Origin: Acidobacteriota bacterium
GTDB lineage: Bacteria; Acidobacteriota; Terriglobia; Bryobacterales; Bryobacteraceae
NCBI GenBank assembly: GCA_016201205.1
Contig: JACQDF010000045.1
Location: 1-63,430 of the forward strand
DNA length: 63,430 bases
Reading direction: 5' to 3'
Under the pieces are notes generated by a model that saw nothing but the letters and a program-made list of their open reading frames with translations, was not told where the DNA came from and searched no databases. This document shows positions 36,708 to 47,066 of this stretch, in pieces (the stretch's first letter is position 1; every line of letters starts with the position of its first letter). The position numbers and the translations under genes are program-made.

Positions 36708-36993
36708 GTGCGACCAGGTTCCAGGCGATCAGAGCGGCGAAAAAGAAGTTCACCTTGTTGAGCAGCGGCAGCCGCCGGGTCCGCCAGCAGTAGACCCCCA
36801 ACACCAGCGCAGCCAGTTTCAGCATCACCAGCCCGCCAACGGGATTGGGCGCGATTTCCAGCACCAGGCGCACCAGCGGATTCCCTTCCCGGATGCCGTG
36901 CAGCAGGAAAGCGATCGTCGTCAGCAGATCCAGAATCTGAAGATAGACGTATTGGAGAAGGGAAGAGTGCACAGTGGCGGCGGTCCTTTCCAT
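36670..36993 (-). CDS. DUF5658-like integral membrane protein
   Basis: 107 residues with three TM helices (YVYLQILDLLTTIAFLLHG; GGLVMLKLAALVLGVYCW; VNFFFAALIAWNLVALIVGVVF). The DxxTT in helix 1 and GNPLVR after it are typical of DUF5658 proteins. It converges with a 38-bp overlap on the zinc-protein gene. Function unknown. Confidence 0.75.
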   Translation of the reverse strand: MERTAATVHSSLLQYVYLQILDLLTTIAFLLHGIREGNPLVRLVLEIAPNPVGGLVMLKLAALVLGVYCWRTRRLPLLNKVNFFFAALIAWNLVALIVGVVFPHRLA

Positions 36994-37177
36994 CAGAACC
37001 TACGGTAGAGGATGCCCCTGGCTCCAACAATGGTCTGCGCGCGCTAGTACCGGCCCTTGTCCGTTCCGGTACAATAACCTCCCCGAGGGGTGGAGGACGG
37101 AGTAAGAACGATCGCCCCATCATTATGTCCAGTACCCTGGATTCCCACTGGCGCTTCACCGCCGTATACTATTCTCG

Positions 37178-40100
37178 ATGCGAAAGACGGCTGGGTTCTG
37201 CTGCCTTTTGACTATACTTTCCGGGTGCCACAGGCAGACGCGTCAGGTGGGTGTGCCTGCCCCGGATCCCCCTCCGCGGCCGGGTCGTGCTTCCAAAGGC
37301 TGAACCGGCCGACAAGCCATATGAAGCCGCCGAATACGACTTCCTGCGGCGCTCGCCGGACGGGCTTCCAATCGAGTACGCCCGCTACGCCCGCGCCCTA
37401 CAGCATCTGGACCGCATGCCGGTCTACTCTTCCCGATTGCGGCAGTTTGCCGTAAAGACGTCCCAGCGTGAAAGGTATGTCTCCATTGGAGCGTGGGAAG
37501 AATTAGGGCCAGGCAACATCGGAGGCCGCACGCGTGCCCTGGTGATTCACCCCACTGACGACAAGATCATGTTCGCCGCCGGCGTGTCGGGAGGCGTGTG
37601 GAAAACCACCGATTCCGGGGCATCGTGGAGATTGCTCAACGACCTTCTGCCGAGCCTGGCGGTGGTGACGCTGGCGATGGATCCCAGGAATCCGGACGTG
37701 CTTTACGCCGGCACCGGCGAGTGGTTCACGGGAAACGGGCTTCGGGGGCAAGGCATTTTCAAGTCCACCGACGGCGGGGTGACCTGGGTGCACCTGGAAG
37801 CCACCAGGATCGGAAGCTTCCAGTATGTCAACAAGATGGTCGTCAGCCCGAACGACGGCCAGCGTGTCTATGCAGCCACCTTCGGCGGCGTGTTCCGTTC
37901 TCTGGACGGTGGGGAAAGCTGGACGCGGGTGCTGAACCGCACGTCGCCGAATCTTGGCTGTCAGGACATCGTCATCCGCGCGGACCAGACGAAGGATTAT
38001 GTATTCACTTCGTGCCTTGGACCGTCCGGCTCGGCGACGGGCAGCGCGATCTTCCGCAATGTGGATGCCGGCGATGCGGGCGCCTGGGAAGAAGTCTTTA
38101 CTGCGCAGTTCATGGATCGCACGTCGCTGGCGCTGGCGCCCTCCAACCAGAGTATGGTCTATGCCCTGTCGGCCAGCCGCGAGCAGGGCGATCCGGGCAA
38201 CGGCTTGCTGGCGCTCTATCGCTCGACGCAAAACGGGGATAAAGATAGCTGGGAGGCCCGATCCACCAACAAAGACGAGAATGAGCTGAATCGCAGTTTG
38301 CTCAGCAATACTCTCCGTTTCTTTGACAACGTATGCGTGGTGAACGGCAACCGCCAGTTTCTGAATCAGGGAGGATACGATCAGGCTATCGCCGTGGACC
38401 CTGTGAATCCCGAGATCGTGTGGGTGGGCGGGATCGATCTGTTTCGATCGGAAGACGGCGGAAAGAACTTCGGACTTGCTTCTTACTGGTGGGCGGCGTC
38501 AAGCGCACGCACCTTTGTGCACGCCGACCAGCATGTCTTGCTGTTCCATCCCAAGTACAACGGGTCAAGCAACCAGACGCTCTTTGCGGCCAGCGACGGC
38601 GGCCTGTTCCGCACCGACGAGGCGCGCGCGGCCATCGCCACCGGGGCTCGCGCTGCCTGTAGCACGGCCAACAGCCGGCTGGGCTGGCAGAATCTGAACA
38701 ACGGGTACGCCGTGACGCAGTTTTACGCAGGCGCCGTCTACCCGGGCGGCCATGGCTATTTCGGCGGCACACAGGACAACGGCACACCGCGTGGTTTTGA
38801 CGCCATCGGCGCGGCTGGATGGACGGCGATCATTGGGGGCGACGGCGGATACACTGCTATCGATCCGGCCAACGCCAATCGCCTCTACGCGGAAACACAA
38901 AGAAACGACAGCCGCACATGGTTCCGGCGCTCGCTAAACGGCGGCGTCACTTTTCAGCCGGCCATGAATGGAATTACGGATCCAGGCAATGCCAGCCGCT
39001 TCCTCTTCATCACTCCGTTTGTCATGGATCCGCAGGAACCGGGAAGACTCTACCTGGGAGGAAAACTGTTGTGGCGGACGCGAAACGGCGCCGAAAGCTG
39101 GGAGAAAGCATCGGCGGAATTCCCGAATGGGCTCGTCAGCGCCATCGCCGTCCACCCGCAGGATCCGAACCGCATGCTGGTGGGAACCTCGACGGGCTTT
39201 CTCCACCGGTCCTCGCAGGCGCTGGACTCATCCGGCGAAACGGAATGGCCGTCGGCCAGACCACGCTCCGGCGTCGTCGCCTGGATCAGCTTTGACCCGT
39301 CCAATCCCGATATCGCGTACGCTGTCTACTCGACATTCGATTCAGCCGGAAACGCCGGTCACGTGTTCCGCACCACCGACGGCGGGCAGCAGTGGGAGAG
39401 GATCGACGGAACAGGCGATACGTCGGTCCCCGATATCCCGGTGAATTCCATTGTGGTGCAGCCGGAGAATCCAGCCATCATGTACGCGGGCAGCGACATC
39501 GGTGTCTTCGTCACGCTGGATAGCGGAGCGAGCTGGGCTCGCGAGGACACGGGATTCCCCACCACGCGTGTGGAAGCCCTGGCGATGGCCAGCAACAATG
39601 GCCCGGTGCTGTATGCGTTCACCTTCGGCAGAGGCGTCTGGCGCGTCCGGCTGGCGGACCAGCCGCCATGCCAATACCGTGTCTTGCCGCTCGCCAGGAT
39701 GGTGGCGTTTGGCGGGAGCGCAATGGCGCGCATCGAATCGGAGCCCGGCTGCGATTGGGCGGCCGCCGGTTCGGCGGCATTTGCAACGGCGGCCGCGCCC
39801 GGCGGCGGCCGCGGCGACGGTGCGCTCCAGATCAACGTGACGACGAATACTTCCACCGTGGTGCGCTCGGCGGAGTTCGTCATCGCGAACCAGCGCCTGA
39901 AGCTCGATCAGGATGCGCCGGTGTTTTTGAGCCGTGGGGGGTCGTTTCAGAGCGCGACGGCGACAGCCCGGTTGCCGTTTGTTGGCGTGCAGGATAACCG
40001 CGCTGTTCCTGTTGTCGCCGGCAATCCCGTCCACTCCTGCACGAATTCGGCGGATTCCAAGCCGCTATGGGTGCGCTTCACTTCTGACTTCAGCGGCACG

Positions 40101-40352
40101 GCCACGCTGACGGCCACCGGAACCCGATACGACAACGGGCTTGGGTATGGCCTGGTGCTGGCGGCATTCGCCCGCGCGGAGACGGGGTTGGGCAAAGAGC
40201 TGGGATGCAGCGTGGTGGCGGCGCCCGGCACAGGCGCGGCGCGATTGACCTTTAGCGTGGAACGCGGAACGGAGTACTTCGTGCAGGCTTCCGGCGTTGG
40301 AGCGGAGAACCCGGGGGGGTACACCGCAATCACGATCAGCCGCGCACCATAG
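37178..40352 (+). CDS. Sortilin-like (BNR/VPS10) propeller lipoprotein with an apparent frameshift
   Basis: The ATG at 37178 encodes a lipoprotein signal (LLTILSGCHR) in one frame, which stops after 41 codons. The large domain is open in the next frame from about 37251 to 40352 (>1,000 residues). Dropping one C from the CCCCC run at 37268-37272 joins them (…VPAPDP-LRGRVVLPKAEP). Repeated Asp-box/BNR units follow (VWKTTDSGASW, IFKSTDGGVTW, VFRSLDGGESW, VFRTTDGGQQW, VFVTLDSGASW), forming two large propellers, then a C-terminal beta domain with paired cysteines. Ligand unknown. The frameshift may be a sequencing error, a phase-variable tract or a true mutation. Confidence 0.85.
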
Positions 40353-40376
40353 GGGTAAGGTTATCCTGTCATCGTC

Positions 40377-41459
40377 GTGTCCTTGTATCCTCCCACCGAA
40401 CGCGAGCGCAGAGTCTCACGTGAGGCTTTACACCATCTGGTGACTGCCATCTTTGCCGGTTGTGGGATGGACACGGACGATGCCGCTTTGCTTTCCGACT
40501 CCCTCGTCGCAGCCGATCTGCGGGGCATCCACTCGCACGGCGTGCTGCGGGCGCCGGAGTACGTGGGCAAGCTGCTCGGGGGTGGCGTGGACCCGAAAGG
40601 CCGGCCGCGAGTGGTAAGAGACAGCGCGGCGGCGCTGGTGGTGGACGGCGGCAACAGCATGGGACAGATCGGCGCGCACTTCGCGATGAGGCAGGCGATC
40701 GTGCGTGCGCGAACCACCAATGTGGCGGCGGCTGCCGTTCGCGGCAGCAATCACTGCGGGGCGCTGTCTTATTACGCCATGCAGGCGCTTGAAGAAAACA
40801 TGATCGGCATCGCCATGACCAATGCCCTGCCCACGATGGCGCCCTGGGGCGGCCTCGACAAAGTGGTGGGAATCAATCCGCTGGCCATCGCCGTGCCTGC
40901 CGACGAATGCCATCCTCTGGTGTTCGATGCCGCGTTCAGCTACTCTTCCCACGGCAAGATCCGCGTCTACCAGCAGAAGGGCGAGGCCATTCCGTCGGCG
41001 TGGGCTTTTGACAAGGAGGGCCATCCGACCACGGACGCGGCCAAGGCGCTCGAGGGATTGCTGCAACCCATTGGCGAATACAAGGGTGTGGGCCTGGCCA
41101 TTCTGTTTGGGGTGCTCTCCTCGCTGCTCTCGGGAGCGGCGTATGGCGACGGGCTTGGCAACATGGTGGAGGGCGCCAAACCTGGCCTGGACGGGCACCT
41201 TATCATGGCCATCCGCATCGCCGGCTTCGAGGATCCCGCGAGATTCAAAAGCCGTGTCGACGGCGTGATCCGTCAGATTGAGACGGGAAGGGCAAGACAA
41301 GGCATCGAGAAGCTGTTCGCTCCGGGCGGAGTGGAAGCGCAGATCGAACAGGAACACACAGCGCGTGGCATCCCTCTCACGGAGGACACGCTCGAAGGCC
41401 TCAACCAAGCCGCTTTGCGCACGCAGGTTGATCGGCGCATCCGTGACGGGTTGTGGTGA
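40377..41459 (+). CDS. Ldh2-type malate/lactate/ureidoglycolate dehydrogenase
   Basis: 360 residues from a GTG start. ADLRGIHSHGVLRAPEYV (catalytic His), VRGSNHCGALSYYAMQALEEN, IAMTNALPTMAPWGG and GEYKGVGLAILFGVLSSLLSGAAYG match the Ldh2/MDH2 fold, which uses NAD(P) to oxidise 2-hydroxyacids and is unrelated to classic malate dehydrogenases. Substrate (malate, lactate, sulfolactate, ureidoglycolate) cannot be assigned. Confidence 0.9.
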   Translation: MSLYPPTERERRVSREALHHLVTAIFAGCGMDTDDAALLSDSLVAADLRGIHSHGVLRAPEYVGKLLGGGVDPKGRPRVVRDSAAALVVDGGNSMGQIGAHFAMRQAIVRARTTNVAAAAVRGSNHCGALSYYAMQALEENMIGIAMTNALPTMAPWGGLDKVVGINPLAIAVPADECHPLVFDAAFSYSSHGKIRVYQQKGEAIPSAWAFDKEGHPTTDAAKALEGLLQPIGEYKGVGLAILFGVLSSLLSGAAYGDGLGNMVEGAKPGLDGHLIMAIRIAGFEDPARFKSRVDGVIRQIETGRARQGIEKLFAPGGVEAQIEQEHTARGIPLTEDTLEGLNQAALRTQVDRRIRDGLW

Positions 41460-41603
41460 GTTCCGTTGAACCCGTCACGGGGGCCAAACCCGTCGCAGGA
41501 CCGGCGGCGTGGGTACCCTTTTCGCGAGCCGCGCCGCGGGTAGAATGATGACACGCTGGGCGCACCGACAGCGATGAAAAACAGGTTGATGGGTTGATGC
41601 GGG

Positions 41604-41999
41604 CTACCAGGCGAGCGTCTGCAATCCTGGCACGTGGGCGAAGTGCGCGTCCCTGGTTGCCAACGGCAGGCCATGCTGCCGGGCTATCGCCGCGATCCAG
41701 AGGTCGTTATCGGGGATTGGCCGCCCCATCTCGGAGAGCTCGGCCTTGATCTGACCATAATGCTCTGTTGTGGCTTGATCGGGAAACAAGACCACAGAGT
41801 ATGTCAGAAGGTCACGGATGAATGCGAGCTGTTCCTGGCGTCGCTGTGCCCTTTGCGCCCCAAAGTGAAGTTCACCGACCACCACCCAGGGCAAGTACAC
41901 AGGGGTGACTTCGGCAAAACGTGGAGGCAAGGCCTTGTCGCCACGGAAGTACGCGACCACGACGGTGGTGTCTACCAGGACACTACCAGCCGTGTTCAT
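41604..41999 (-). CDS. vapC: VapC-family PIN-domain toxin
   Basis: 131 residues. PIN-domain acids are complete: Asp10 (VLVDTTVVVAYF), Glu43 (VVGELHFGA), Asp97/Asp99 (IPDNDLWIAA) and Asp117 (ATRDAHF). VapC toxins cleave tRNA or rRNA. The upstream antitoxin gene overlaps its start by 17 bp, the usual autoregulated pair. Confidence 0.92.
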   Translation of the reverse strand: MNTAGSVLVDTTVVVAYFRGDKALPPRFAEVTPVYLPWVVVGELHFGAQRAQRRQEQLAFIRDLLTYSVVLFPDQATTEHYGQIKAELSEMGRPIPDNDLWIAAIARQHGLPLATRDAHFAHVPGLQTLAW

Positions 42000-42207
42000 T
42001 GATTTGCTCGCAACCTTCCTCGATGACTCTTTCCAACTCGTCGGCTTCTTCTGGCGAGAGACATCCGAAAGTGCGGGCGAGGGCCGCTTCCCGCTCTTCC
42101 TTGCTGATCGGCTTGAGCTGCCGAATGTAATTGGCGGCCATTTCCAGCCTGTCCGGCGGTAACGACTTCAGCTCCTCGACGATGTTTTCAAGACGGCTCA
42201 CATCCAC
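41983..42207 (-). CDS. VapB-type antitoxin of the vapC toxin
   Basis: 74 residues from the GTG at 42205-42207 (VDVSRLENIVEELKSLPPDRLEMAANYIRQL); a longer in-frame reading from 42288 has no better start. The N-terminal helix resembles DUF2281/PHD-like antitoxins, while the acidic C-terminus (SPEEADELERVIEEGCEQINEHGW) probably wraps the toxin. No ribbon-helix-helix signature is obvious, so DNA binding is unproven. Confidence 0.8.
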   Translation of the reverse strand: MDVSRLENIVEELKSLPPDRLEMAANYIRQLKPISKEEREAALARTFGCLSPEEADELERVIEEGCEQINEHGW

Positions 42208-42432
42208 TAAGGTACACTGGCCTGACCCTGCTGGCAATGCCGGTTCCGGACGGTTGCTGGTATTGCGGGCCGATTGTGTCCGCGCCATTCATGCAGGGCT
42301 GCAATGAAGTCTTCGATCACGCAGGCGCGGTACGCGAGGCACAGGAACAAGAGCCCGTAGTAGACGGCGCCAACGCCTGCGCCTGTAAAATGGGGTACTT
42401 GCAGTTGATTCACGGTGTTCACAGGCAGGAAT
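42208..42432. other. Region between vapBC and ddl
   Basis: 225 bp carry the promoters of both divergent units. Two overlapping short frames exist: forward from 42237 (CWYCGPIVSAPFMQGC) and reverse (YGLLFLCLAYRACVIEDFIAALHEW). The latter looks like a gene remnant but lacks a start. No strong promoter was identified. Confidence 0.35.
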
Positions 42433-43449
42433 GTGTCTAACAGATCTGTTCTCCTTCTAGCAGGTGGATTCTCACCTGAGCGAAATGTCTCTTTGTCCAG
42501 CGCCAGCAACGTAGCGGCGCATCTGCGGCTTGCCGGCCACCAGGCGAACGTTCTGGATGTTTCCGGAGGCGTGCTTACAGCCTCCGGGGAGACCGAGTTT
42601 CTCGAAGGCCGAATCCTGGACGCCCCGACTCCGGAGCAAGCCGCTGACCTCAGAAAGAGAACCGATATCTTTGCTCTCATGCAATCAGAAATGATCCGGA
42701 GTGCTGAAGTCATCTTTCCTCTGATTCACGGGGCCTTCGGAGAGGACGGCAGGCTGCCGGCGCTGCTCGACCTGGCTGGCGTTCCGTACGTGGGCAGCGA
42801 CCTCGTCGGCCAGGCTCTTTCCATCAATAAAAACCTGGCCAAAGAACTGTTCGCTCAGGCCGGCATCCCGACGCCGGCCTGGACCCAGGTGGTGAAACAT
42901 GAGCCCAGAACCGTCCCGGCTTCCTACCCGGTGGTGGTAAAGCCCGCCAATGGCGGCTCGACCATCGGCATGAGCCTTTGCCGGAGCGAGGACCGTTTGG
43001 AGGCGGCGCTCGAGCACGCCTTCGAATACGACGCTGAGGCAGTCGTCGAGCAGTTCATCGAGGGACGCGAACTGACGGTGGGGATTCTGGATGGCGAAGC
43101 GCTGGCCATCGGCGAGATTCGATCGGCCGCGGCCATTTTCGACTATCAGGCCAAGTACCAGTCATCCCAGACCGAGGAGATCTTCCCCGCTTCGCTGCCG
43201 GGCCCATTGTCTGAGCAGATCCGGAGGATCGCAAAGGCGGTAAACCGCGTCCTCAGGCTCCGCCACTACTGCCGGATCGATTTTGTCGTCGATCAGAAGG
43301 ATCGCGTTTTTGTGCTGGAGGCGAATTCTGTGCCTGGGATGACCAAACGAAGCCTGTTTCCTCAATCGGCAGGCGCGGCTGGCTTGCGTTTTGACGACGT
43401 GTGCAACAGGCTTTGCCAGATGGCGTGCCGGGACTGGCAACCGCTCTAA
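42433..43449 (+). CDS. ddl: D-alanine--D-alanine ligase
   Basis: 338 residues from a GTG at 42433 preceded by AGGCAGGA; a GTG at 42415 is the alternative. ATP-grasp motifs: LLLAGGFSPERNVSLSS, FPLIHGAFGEDGRLPALLDLAGVPYVGSD, YPVVVKPANGGSTIGMS, RIDFVVDQKDRVFVLEANSVPGMT. It makes the D-Ala-D-Ala dipeptide for peptidoglycan. It stands apart from a cell-wall cluster, so it may be a second copy; whether it favours D-Ala-D-Ala or D-Ala-D-Lac is not clear. Confidence 0.92.
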   Translation: MSNRSVLLLAGGFSPERNVSLSSASNVAAHLRLAGHQANVLDVSGGVLTASGETEFLEGRILDAPTPEQAADLRKRTDIFALMQSEMIRSAEVIFPLIHGAFGEDGRLPALLDLAGVPYVGSDLVGQALSINKNLAKELFAQAGIPTPAWTQVVKHEPRTVPASYPVVVKPANGGSTIGMSLCRSEDRLEAALEHAFEYDAEAVVEQFIEGRELTVGILDGEALAIGEIRSAAAIFDYQAKYQSSQTEEIFPASLPGPLSEQIRRIAKAVNRVLRLRHYCRIDFVVDQKDRVFVLEANSVPGMTKRSLFPQSAGAAGLRFDDVCNRLCQMACRDWQPL

Positions 43450-43492
43450 GGAAGCCGCGCACAAGCGCCGGCCCTGCTGATACGATACCGCT

Positions 43493-44902
43493 ATGGCAAT
43501 CACCCGCCGCTCGGCGATAACCACCCTGATGGGCGCTTCCGTTTTGCCGGCCCAGAGGCGCAAACCCAACTTCGTCATTCTGCTCGCCGACGATCTCGGC
43601 TACGGCGACATCTCCTGTTTCGGGTCGCCGGACGTGCACACGCCGAACATCGATTCCATCGGAAGAGACGGTGTGCGCTTCACGGACGGCTACGTGACAG
43701 CGGCGCTGTGCAGCCCGTCGCGGGCGGGGCTGCTGACGGGGCGCTATCAGCAGCGCTTCGGGCACGAGTTCAACCCGTCGGGCGGGCGCGACCGGAGCCC
43801 GGAGGTCGGACTTCCGCTGGGAGAAACAACGGTCCCCGAACGGCTGAAGAGGCTCGGGTATCACACTTGTGCCATCGGCAAATGGCACCTGGGCGGCACG
43901 CCGAAATACCATCCGCTCGAGCGCGGCTTTGACGAATACTTCGGCTTTCTGTTTGGCGCGAATCTTTATTACAACGCCAGCACGCCCGGTGACAAGAGGC
44001 TGATCTCGACTGAGGAGGCGGCCACGGCCGCCCTCGAGCAAAGCGGGCAGCAGCTTCCCCTGTACCGCGGGCGCGAGCAGGTGGAGGAGAAGGCTTACCT
44101 CACCGAGGCATTCGGGCGCGAGGCTGTTTCGTTTATCGGCCGCCGCCAGAACGATCCGTTTTTTCTCTATGTGGCGTTCAATGCCGTGCATACGCCGCTG
44201 ATGGCGACGGGAAAATATCTGGATCGCTTCATCAATATCAAGGATGAGCGGCACCGGATGCTGGCGGCAATGACCAGCGCTATGGACGACGCCGTCGGCG
44301 CGATCCTGGGCAAGCTGCGGGACACTGGCCTGGAAAAGGATACCATCGTCTTTTTCCTGAGCGACAATGGCTGCCCGACGCGCTTTCGCGCCGGCTCCAA
44401 CGGCCCGCTCAACGGCTCGAAAGCGACCTACTATGAAGGCGGCATCCGCGTCCCGTTCCTGATGAAATGGCCTGGCCGCATCCGGAGCCGAATGACGTAC
44501 CGGCAGCCGGTGAGCTCACTGGATGTTCTGCCGACGTTGCTGCCGGCGGCGGGAGCGGGGTTGCCCAAGCCGCCGGAGATCGATGGCGTGGACTTGATGA
44601 CGGCGCTGGGACCAGAGTCATCCGCCGCCCCGGATGACAACCTCTTCTGGCGCGCCGGCCGGATCGGCGCCGTGCGCCGCGGCGACTGGAAGCTGCTCGA
44701 TCTGGCCGAACAAGGCGTGCGCCTCTACAACCTGGCTTCTGATCTGGGCGAGAAGAAGAACCTGGCGGCCGATAGGCCGGACATCGTGAAGCAGCTCCGG
44801 GAGGCGCACCAGACGTGGAACGCGCAAATGGTCAAGCCGCGATGGGACGCGCGGCAGTTCACGATTCCAGTGAATGGGGAGGCGATCCGGTGGGACGGCT
44901 GA
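43493..44902 (+). CDS. Type I sulfatase
   Basis: 469 residues with a Tat-like signal (MAITRRSAITTLMGASVLPA). LLADDLGYGDISCFG supplies metal-binding Asp pair. The formylglycine site CSPSR (Cys73, in LCSPSRAGLLTGRYQQRFGHE) and GKWHLGG follow; FFLSDNGC gives the second metal pair. It hydrolyses sulfate esters outside the cytoplasm, likely on polysaccharides. Cys73 must be converted to formylglycine. The next gene, a radical SAM protein, starts within its last codons. Confidence 0.94.
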   Translation: MAITRRSAITTLMGASVLPAQRRKPNFVILLADDLGYGDISCFGSPDVHTPNIDSIGRDGVRFTDGYVTAALCSPSRAGLLTGRYQQRFGHEFNPSGGRDRSPEVGLPLGETTVPERLKRLGYHTCAIGKWHLGGTPKYHPLERGFDEYFGFLFGANLYYNASTPGDKRLISTEEAATAALEQSGQQLPLYRGREQVEEKAYLTEAFGREAVSFIGRRQNDPFFLYVAFNAVHTPLMATGKYLDRFINIKDERHRMLAAMTSAMDDAVGAILGKLRDTGLEKDTIVFFLSDNGCPTRFRAGSNGPLNGSKATYYEGGIRVPFLMKWPGRIRSRMTYRQPVSSLDVLPTLLPAAGAGLPKPPEIDGVDLMTALGPESSAAPDDNLFWRAGRIGAVRRGDWKLLDLAEQGVRLYNLASDLGEKKNLAADRPDIVKQLREAHQTWNAQMVKPRWDARQFTIPVNGEAIRWDG

Positions 44903-45894
44903 GACGGATGGTGCGTGGTCCATCCCGAGAATTCGTCCTCTCGAGGCGCGATTTCGAGCCGGCGTACCTGAAGCTTCACCGCAGCGGCGCGTTGCTCCGC
45001 CGGGCCGGGGAAGCCCTCGAACGCCTGTCCCGTTGTCTGGTCTGCCCGCGCAATTGCGGCGTCGACCGCATGGCCAACAAGACTGCGGCGTGCCACACGG
45101 GCCGCTATGCTCAGGTCTCGAGCTATTTTCCGCACTTTGGCGAAGAAGACTGCCTGCGCGGCTCAAACGGCAGCGGCACCATCTTTTTCTCGATGTGCAA
45201 CCTGCGCTGCGTCTTCTGTCAGAACTACGACATCAGCCAGGCGCAACGCGGCCCGGAAGTGAAGCCGGAACGGCTGGCGGCCATGATGCTCGAACTTCAA
45301 CGCGAGGGCTGCCACAACATCAACTTCGTGACACCGGAACACGTCGTGCCGCAGATTCTGGAGGCGCTGCCGCTGGCCGCCGAAGGCGGTCTGCGCCTGC
45401 CCATCGTGTACAACACTTCGGCCTATGATTCCCTCGACAGCCTGCATCTGATGGACGGGGTCGTCGATATCTACATGCCCGACTTCAAGTTCTGGGATCC
45501 GGCGCTGTCGCTGCGGTATGTGAAGGCGAAGGATTATCCGGAGGCCGCCGGCCGCGCGATCAAAGAGATGCACCGCCAGGTGGGCGCCCTCCACTTCGAT
45601 AAGGACGGCCTGGCGATGCGTGGCGTCCTGGTGCGGCACCTGATCATGCCCGGCGAAATCGCGGGGACCGAATCCATCCTGCGCTTCCTGGCCGAAGAGC
45701 TGTCTCCGGACACCTATGTGAACCTTATGGACCAGTACCGCCCGGCCGGGCGCGTCTCGGTCTCGCAGTTTGGCGAGATCAACCGGCGCATCACGAGGGC
45801 CGAATACCAGTCCGCCTGCGAAGCCGCGCGCCGGGCCGGCCTTTGGCGTCTGGATGAGCGAGTGCCTCTGTTTCAGATGCAAGCTTGTCGTTGA
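44890..45894 (+). CDS. PflX-like radical SAM protein (COG1313)
   Basis: 334 residues from the GTG at 44890, which has GGGGAGG upstream and overlaps the sulfatase stop by 13 bp; an ATG at 44908 is the alternative. The N-terminal C-x2-C-x3-C (CLVCPRNCGV) precedes the radical SAM cluster C-x3-C-x2-C in FFSMCNLRCVFCQNYDISQ. NINFVTPEHVVPQI and YMPDFKFWD are typical of COG1313 glycyl-radical-activase-like proteins whose targets are unknown. Coupling to a sulfatase hints at a role in sulfatase maturation, but it lacks the SPASM domain of known anaerobic maturases. Confidence 0.88.
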   Translation: MGRLRRMVRGPSREFVLSRRDFEPAYLKLHRSGALLRRAGEALERLSRCLVCPRNCGVDRMANKTAACHTGRYAQVSSYFPHFGEEDCLRGSNGSGTIFFSMCNLRCVFCQNYDISQAQRGPEVKPERLAAMMLELQREGCHNINFVTPEHVVPQILEALPLAAEGGLRLPIVYNTSAYDSLDSLHLMDGVVDIYMPDFKFWDPALSLRYVKAKDYPEAAGRAIKEMHRQVGALHFDKDGLAMRGVLVRHLIMPGEIAGTESILRFLAEELSPDTYVNLMDQYRPAGRVSVSQFGEINRRITRAEYQSACEAARRAGLWRLDERVPLFQMQACR

Positions 45895-45898
45895 GTTG

Positions 45899-47065
45899 CT
45901 ACGTTCTGCCGCGCTTGTACGGCGTCGCCAGATACTGCCGCGATTGCCGCGCCGCATCCGAATCCGGCGCCAGCGCAATGGCGGAACGGTACGCCTCCAG
46001 CGCCTGCGGCCTCTGCTGCTTCATGTCGTAGCACTGGCCCAGCCGCAGATACGCCATCGAGCCCGTGTTGAGATCGAGTTCTTTGGCCTTGGCGGTTGCC
46101 TTGCGCAGCTCCCCGATAGCGGTGTCGTAGTCGCGGTACCAAAACAACAGCGTGCCGCGGGCGAGGTTGATCTTTTCGGCGGGCAGCGCCGCCAGGCCGG
46201 CTGTGTGGATGCGCCTGAGCCGTTCGAGCTCCTCCAGCGTCGCCAGCGCTTTCTCCTTGTCGCCCAGGTCGCCATACATCTGCACCATTTCCAGCCGGAG
46301 CAGATAATTGCGCGGATACTGCGCCAGCAGATCCTTCAGGAGTGCGATCGCGTCCGCCGCGCGCCGCTCGCGCCGGTACACAACCGCCAGCAGCACCTTG
46401 GCGTCCGTCTTGTTTCGATCGCCCTGCCGGGCCACCAGTTCCAGCGTGCGGATGCCCCCCTCTTTGTCGCCGCGAAAGCCGATGAGGAAACCGACGATCT
46501 TGTAGCCGAACGGCAGGCTGCCCACTACGTAGTCATGCACTCCCTCGACCAGCCGGGCGTCGGTCAGATCCGGCTTCAACTGCCTCGCGCGGTTGTGCAG
46601 CTTGCGGGATTGCGTCACGTCGCGCAGCGCGTCCGTCCATGCCTTTCTGACAAGAAAATTGTAATTGGCGCGCAGCCCGAAGCTGACGCCTTGTGCGTAC
46701 AGCGCATCGACGTCATTGGGCGACTTGCTGAGAGCCGCCTGCGTCAGCTCCAATGCGCGCGCGATCGCCCTCTCGAAACGCTGCTGATCCTCGAGGCTCG
46801 GCTTGAGCTTTTCGCGCCGCAGGAACGGATTGGTCCCCGACACGAGCTCACTTTCGAGCGCTCCGGAGCGCAACATCTCGCGGTACAGAATGGCCTGGGC
46901 CAGATGATTGTCCGGATGCGGGCTGTTGGGCTCGCGATCGACCGCCTTCTGAAAGGCCTCCACCGCCTGATCAAATTCCAGGTTGTAGAAATGATCGAAG
47001 CCGGCGGCAATGAGATCTTCGGAATGAAGCGGCAAGGCAGCCAGCAGCAGAACAAAGCCCAGCAC
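45899..47065 (-). CDS. Exported TPR-repeat protein
   Basis: 388 residues from a GTG at 47065, one base after the queG stop; a 497-codon frame continues upstream but runs through queG. Signal peptide VLGFVLLLAALPLHSE. TPR units include YNLEFDQAVEAFQKAVDREPN, ALELTQAALSKSPNDVDALYAQGV, RRAADAIALLKDLLAQYPRN, DKEKALATLEELERL and QRPQALEAYRSAIALAPDSD. A scaffold role at the envelope is likely. Confidence 0.85.
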   Translation of the reverse strand: MLGFVLLLAALPLHSEDLIAAGFDHFYNLEFDQAVEAFQKAVDREPNSPHPDNHLAQAILYREMLRSGALESELVSGTNPFLRREKLKPSLEDQQRFERAIARALELTQAALSKSPNDVDALYAQGVSFGLRANYNFLVRKAWTDALRDVTQSRKLHNRARQLKPDLTDARLVEGVHDYVVGSLPFGYKIVGFLIGFRGDKEGGIRTLELVARQGDRNKTDAKVLLAVVYRRERRAADAIALLKDLLAQYPRNYLLRLEMVQMYGDLGDKEKALATLEELERLRRIHTAGLAALPAEKINLARGTLLFWYRDYDTAIGELRKATAKAKELDLNTGSMAYLRLGQCYDMKQQRPQALEAYRSAIALAPDSDAARQSRQYLATPYKRGRT

Positions 47066-47066
47066 T

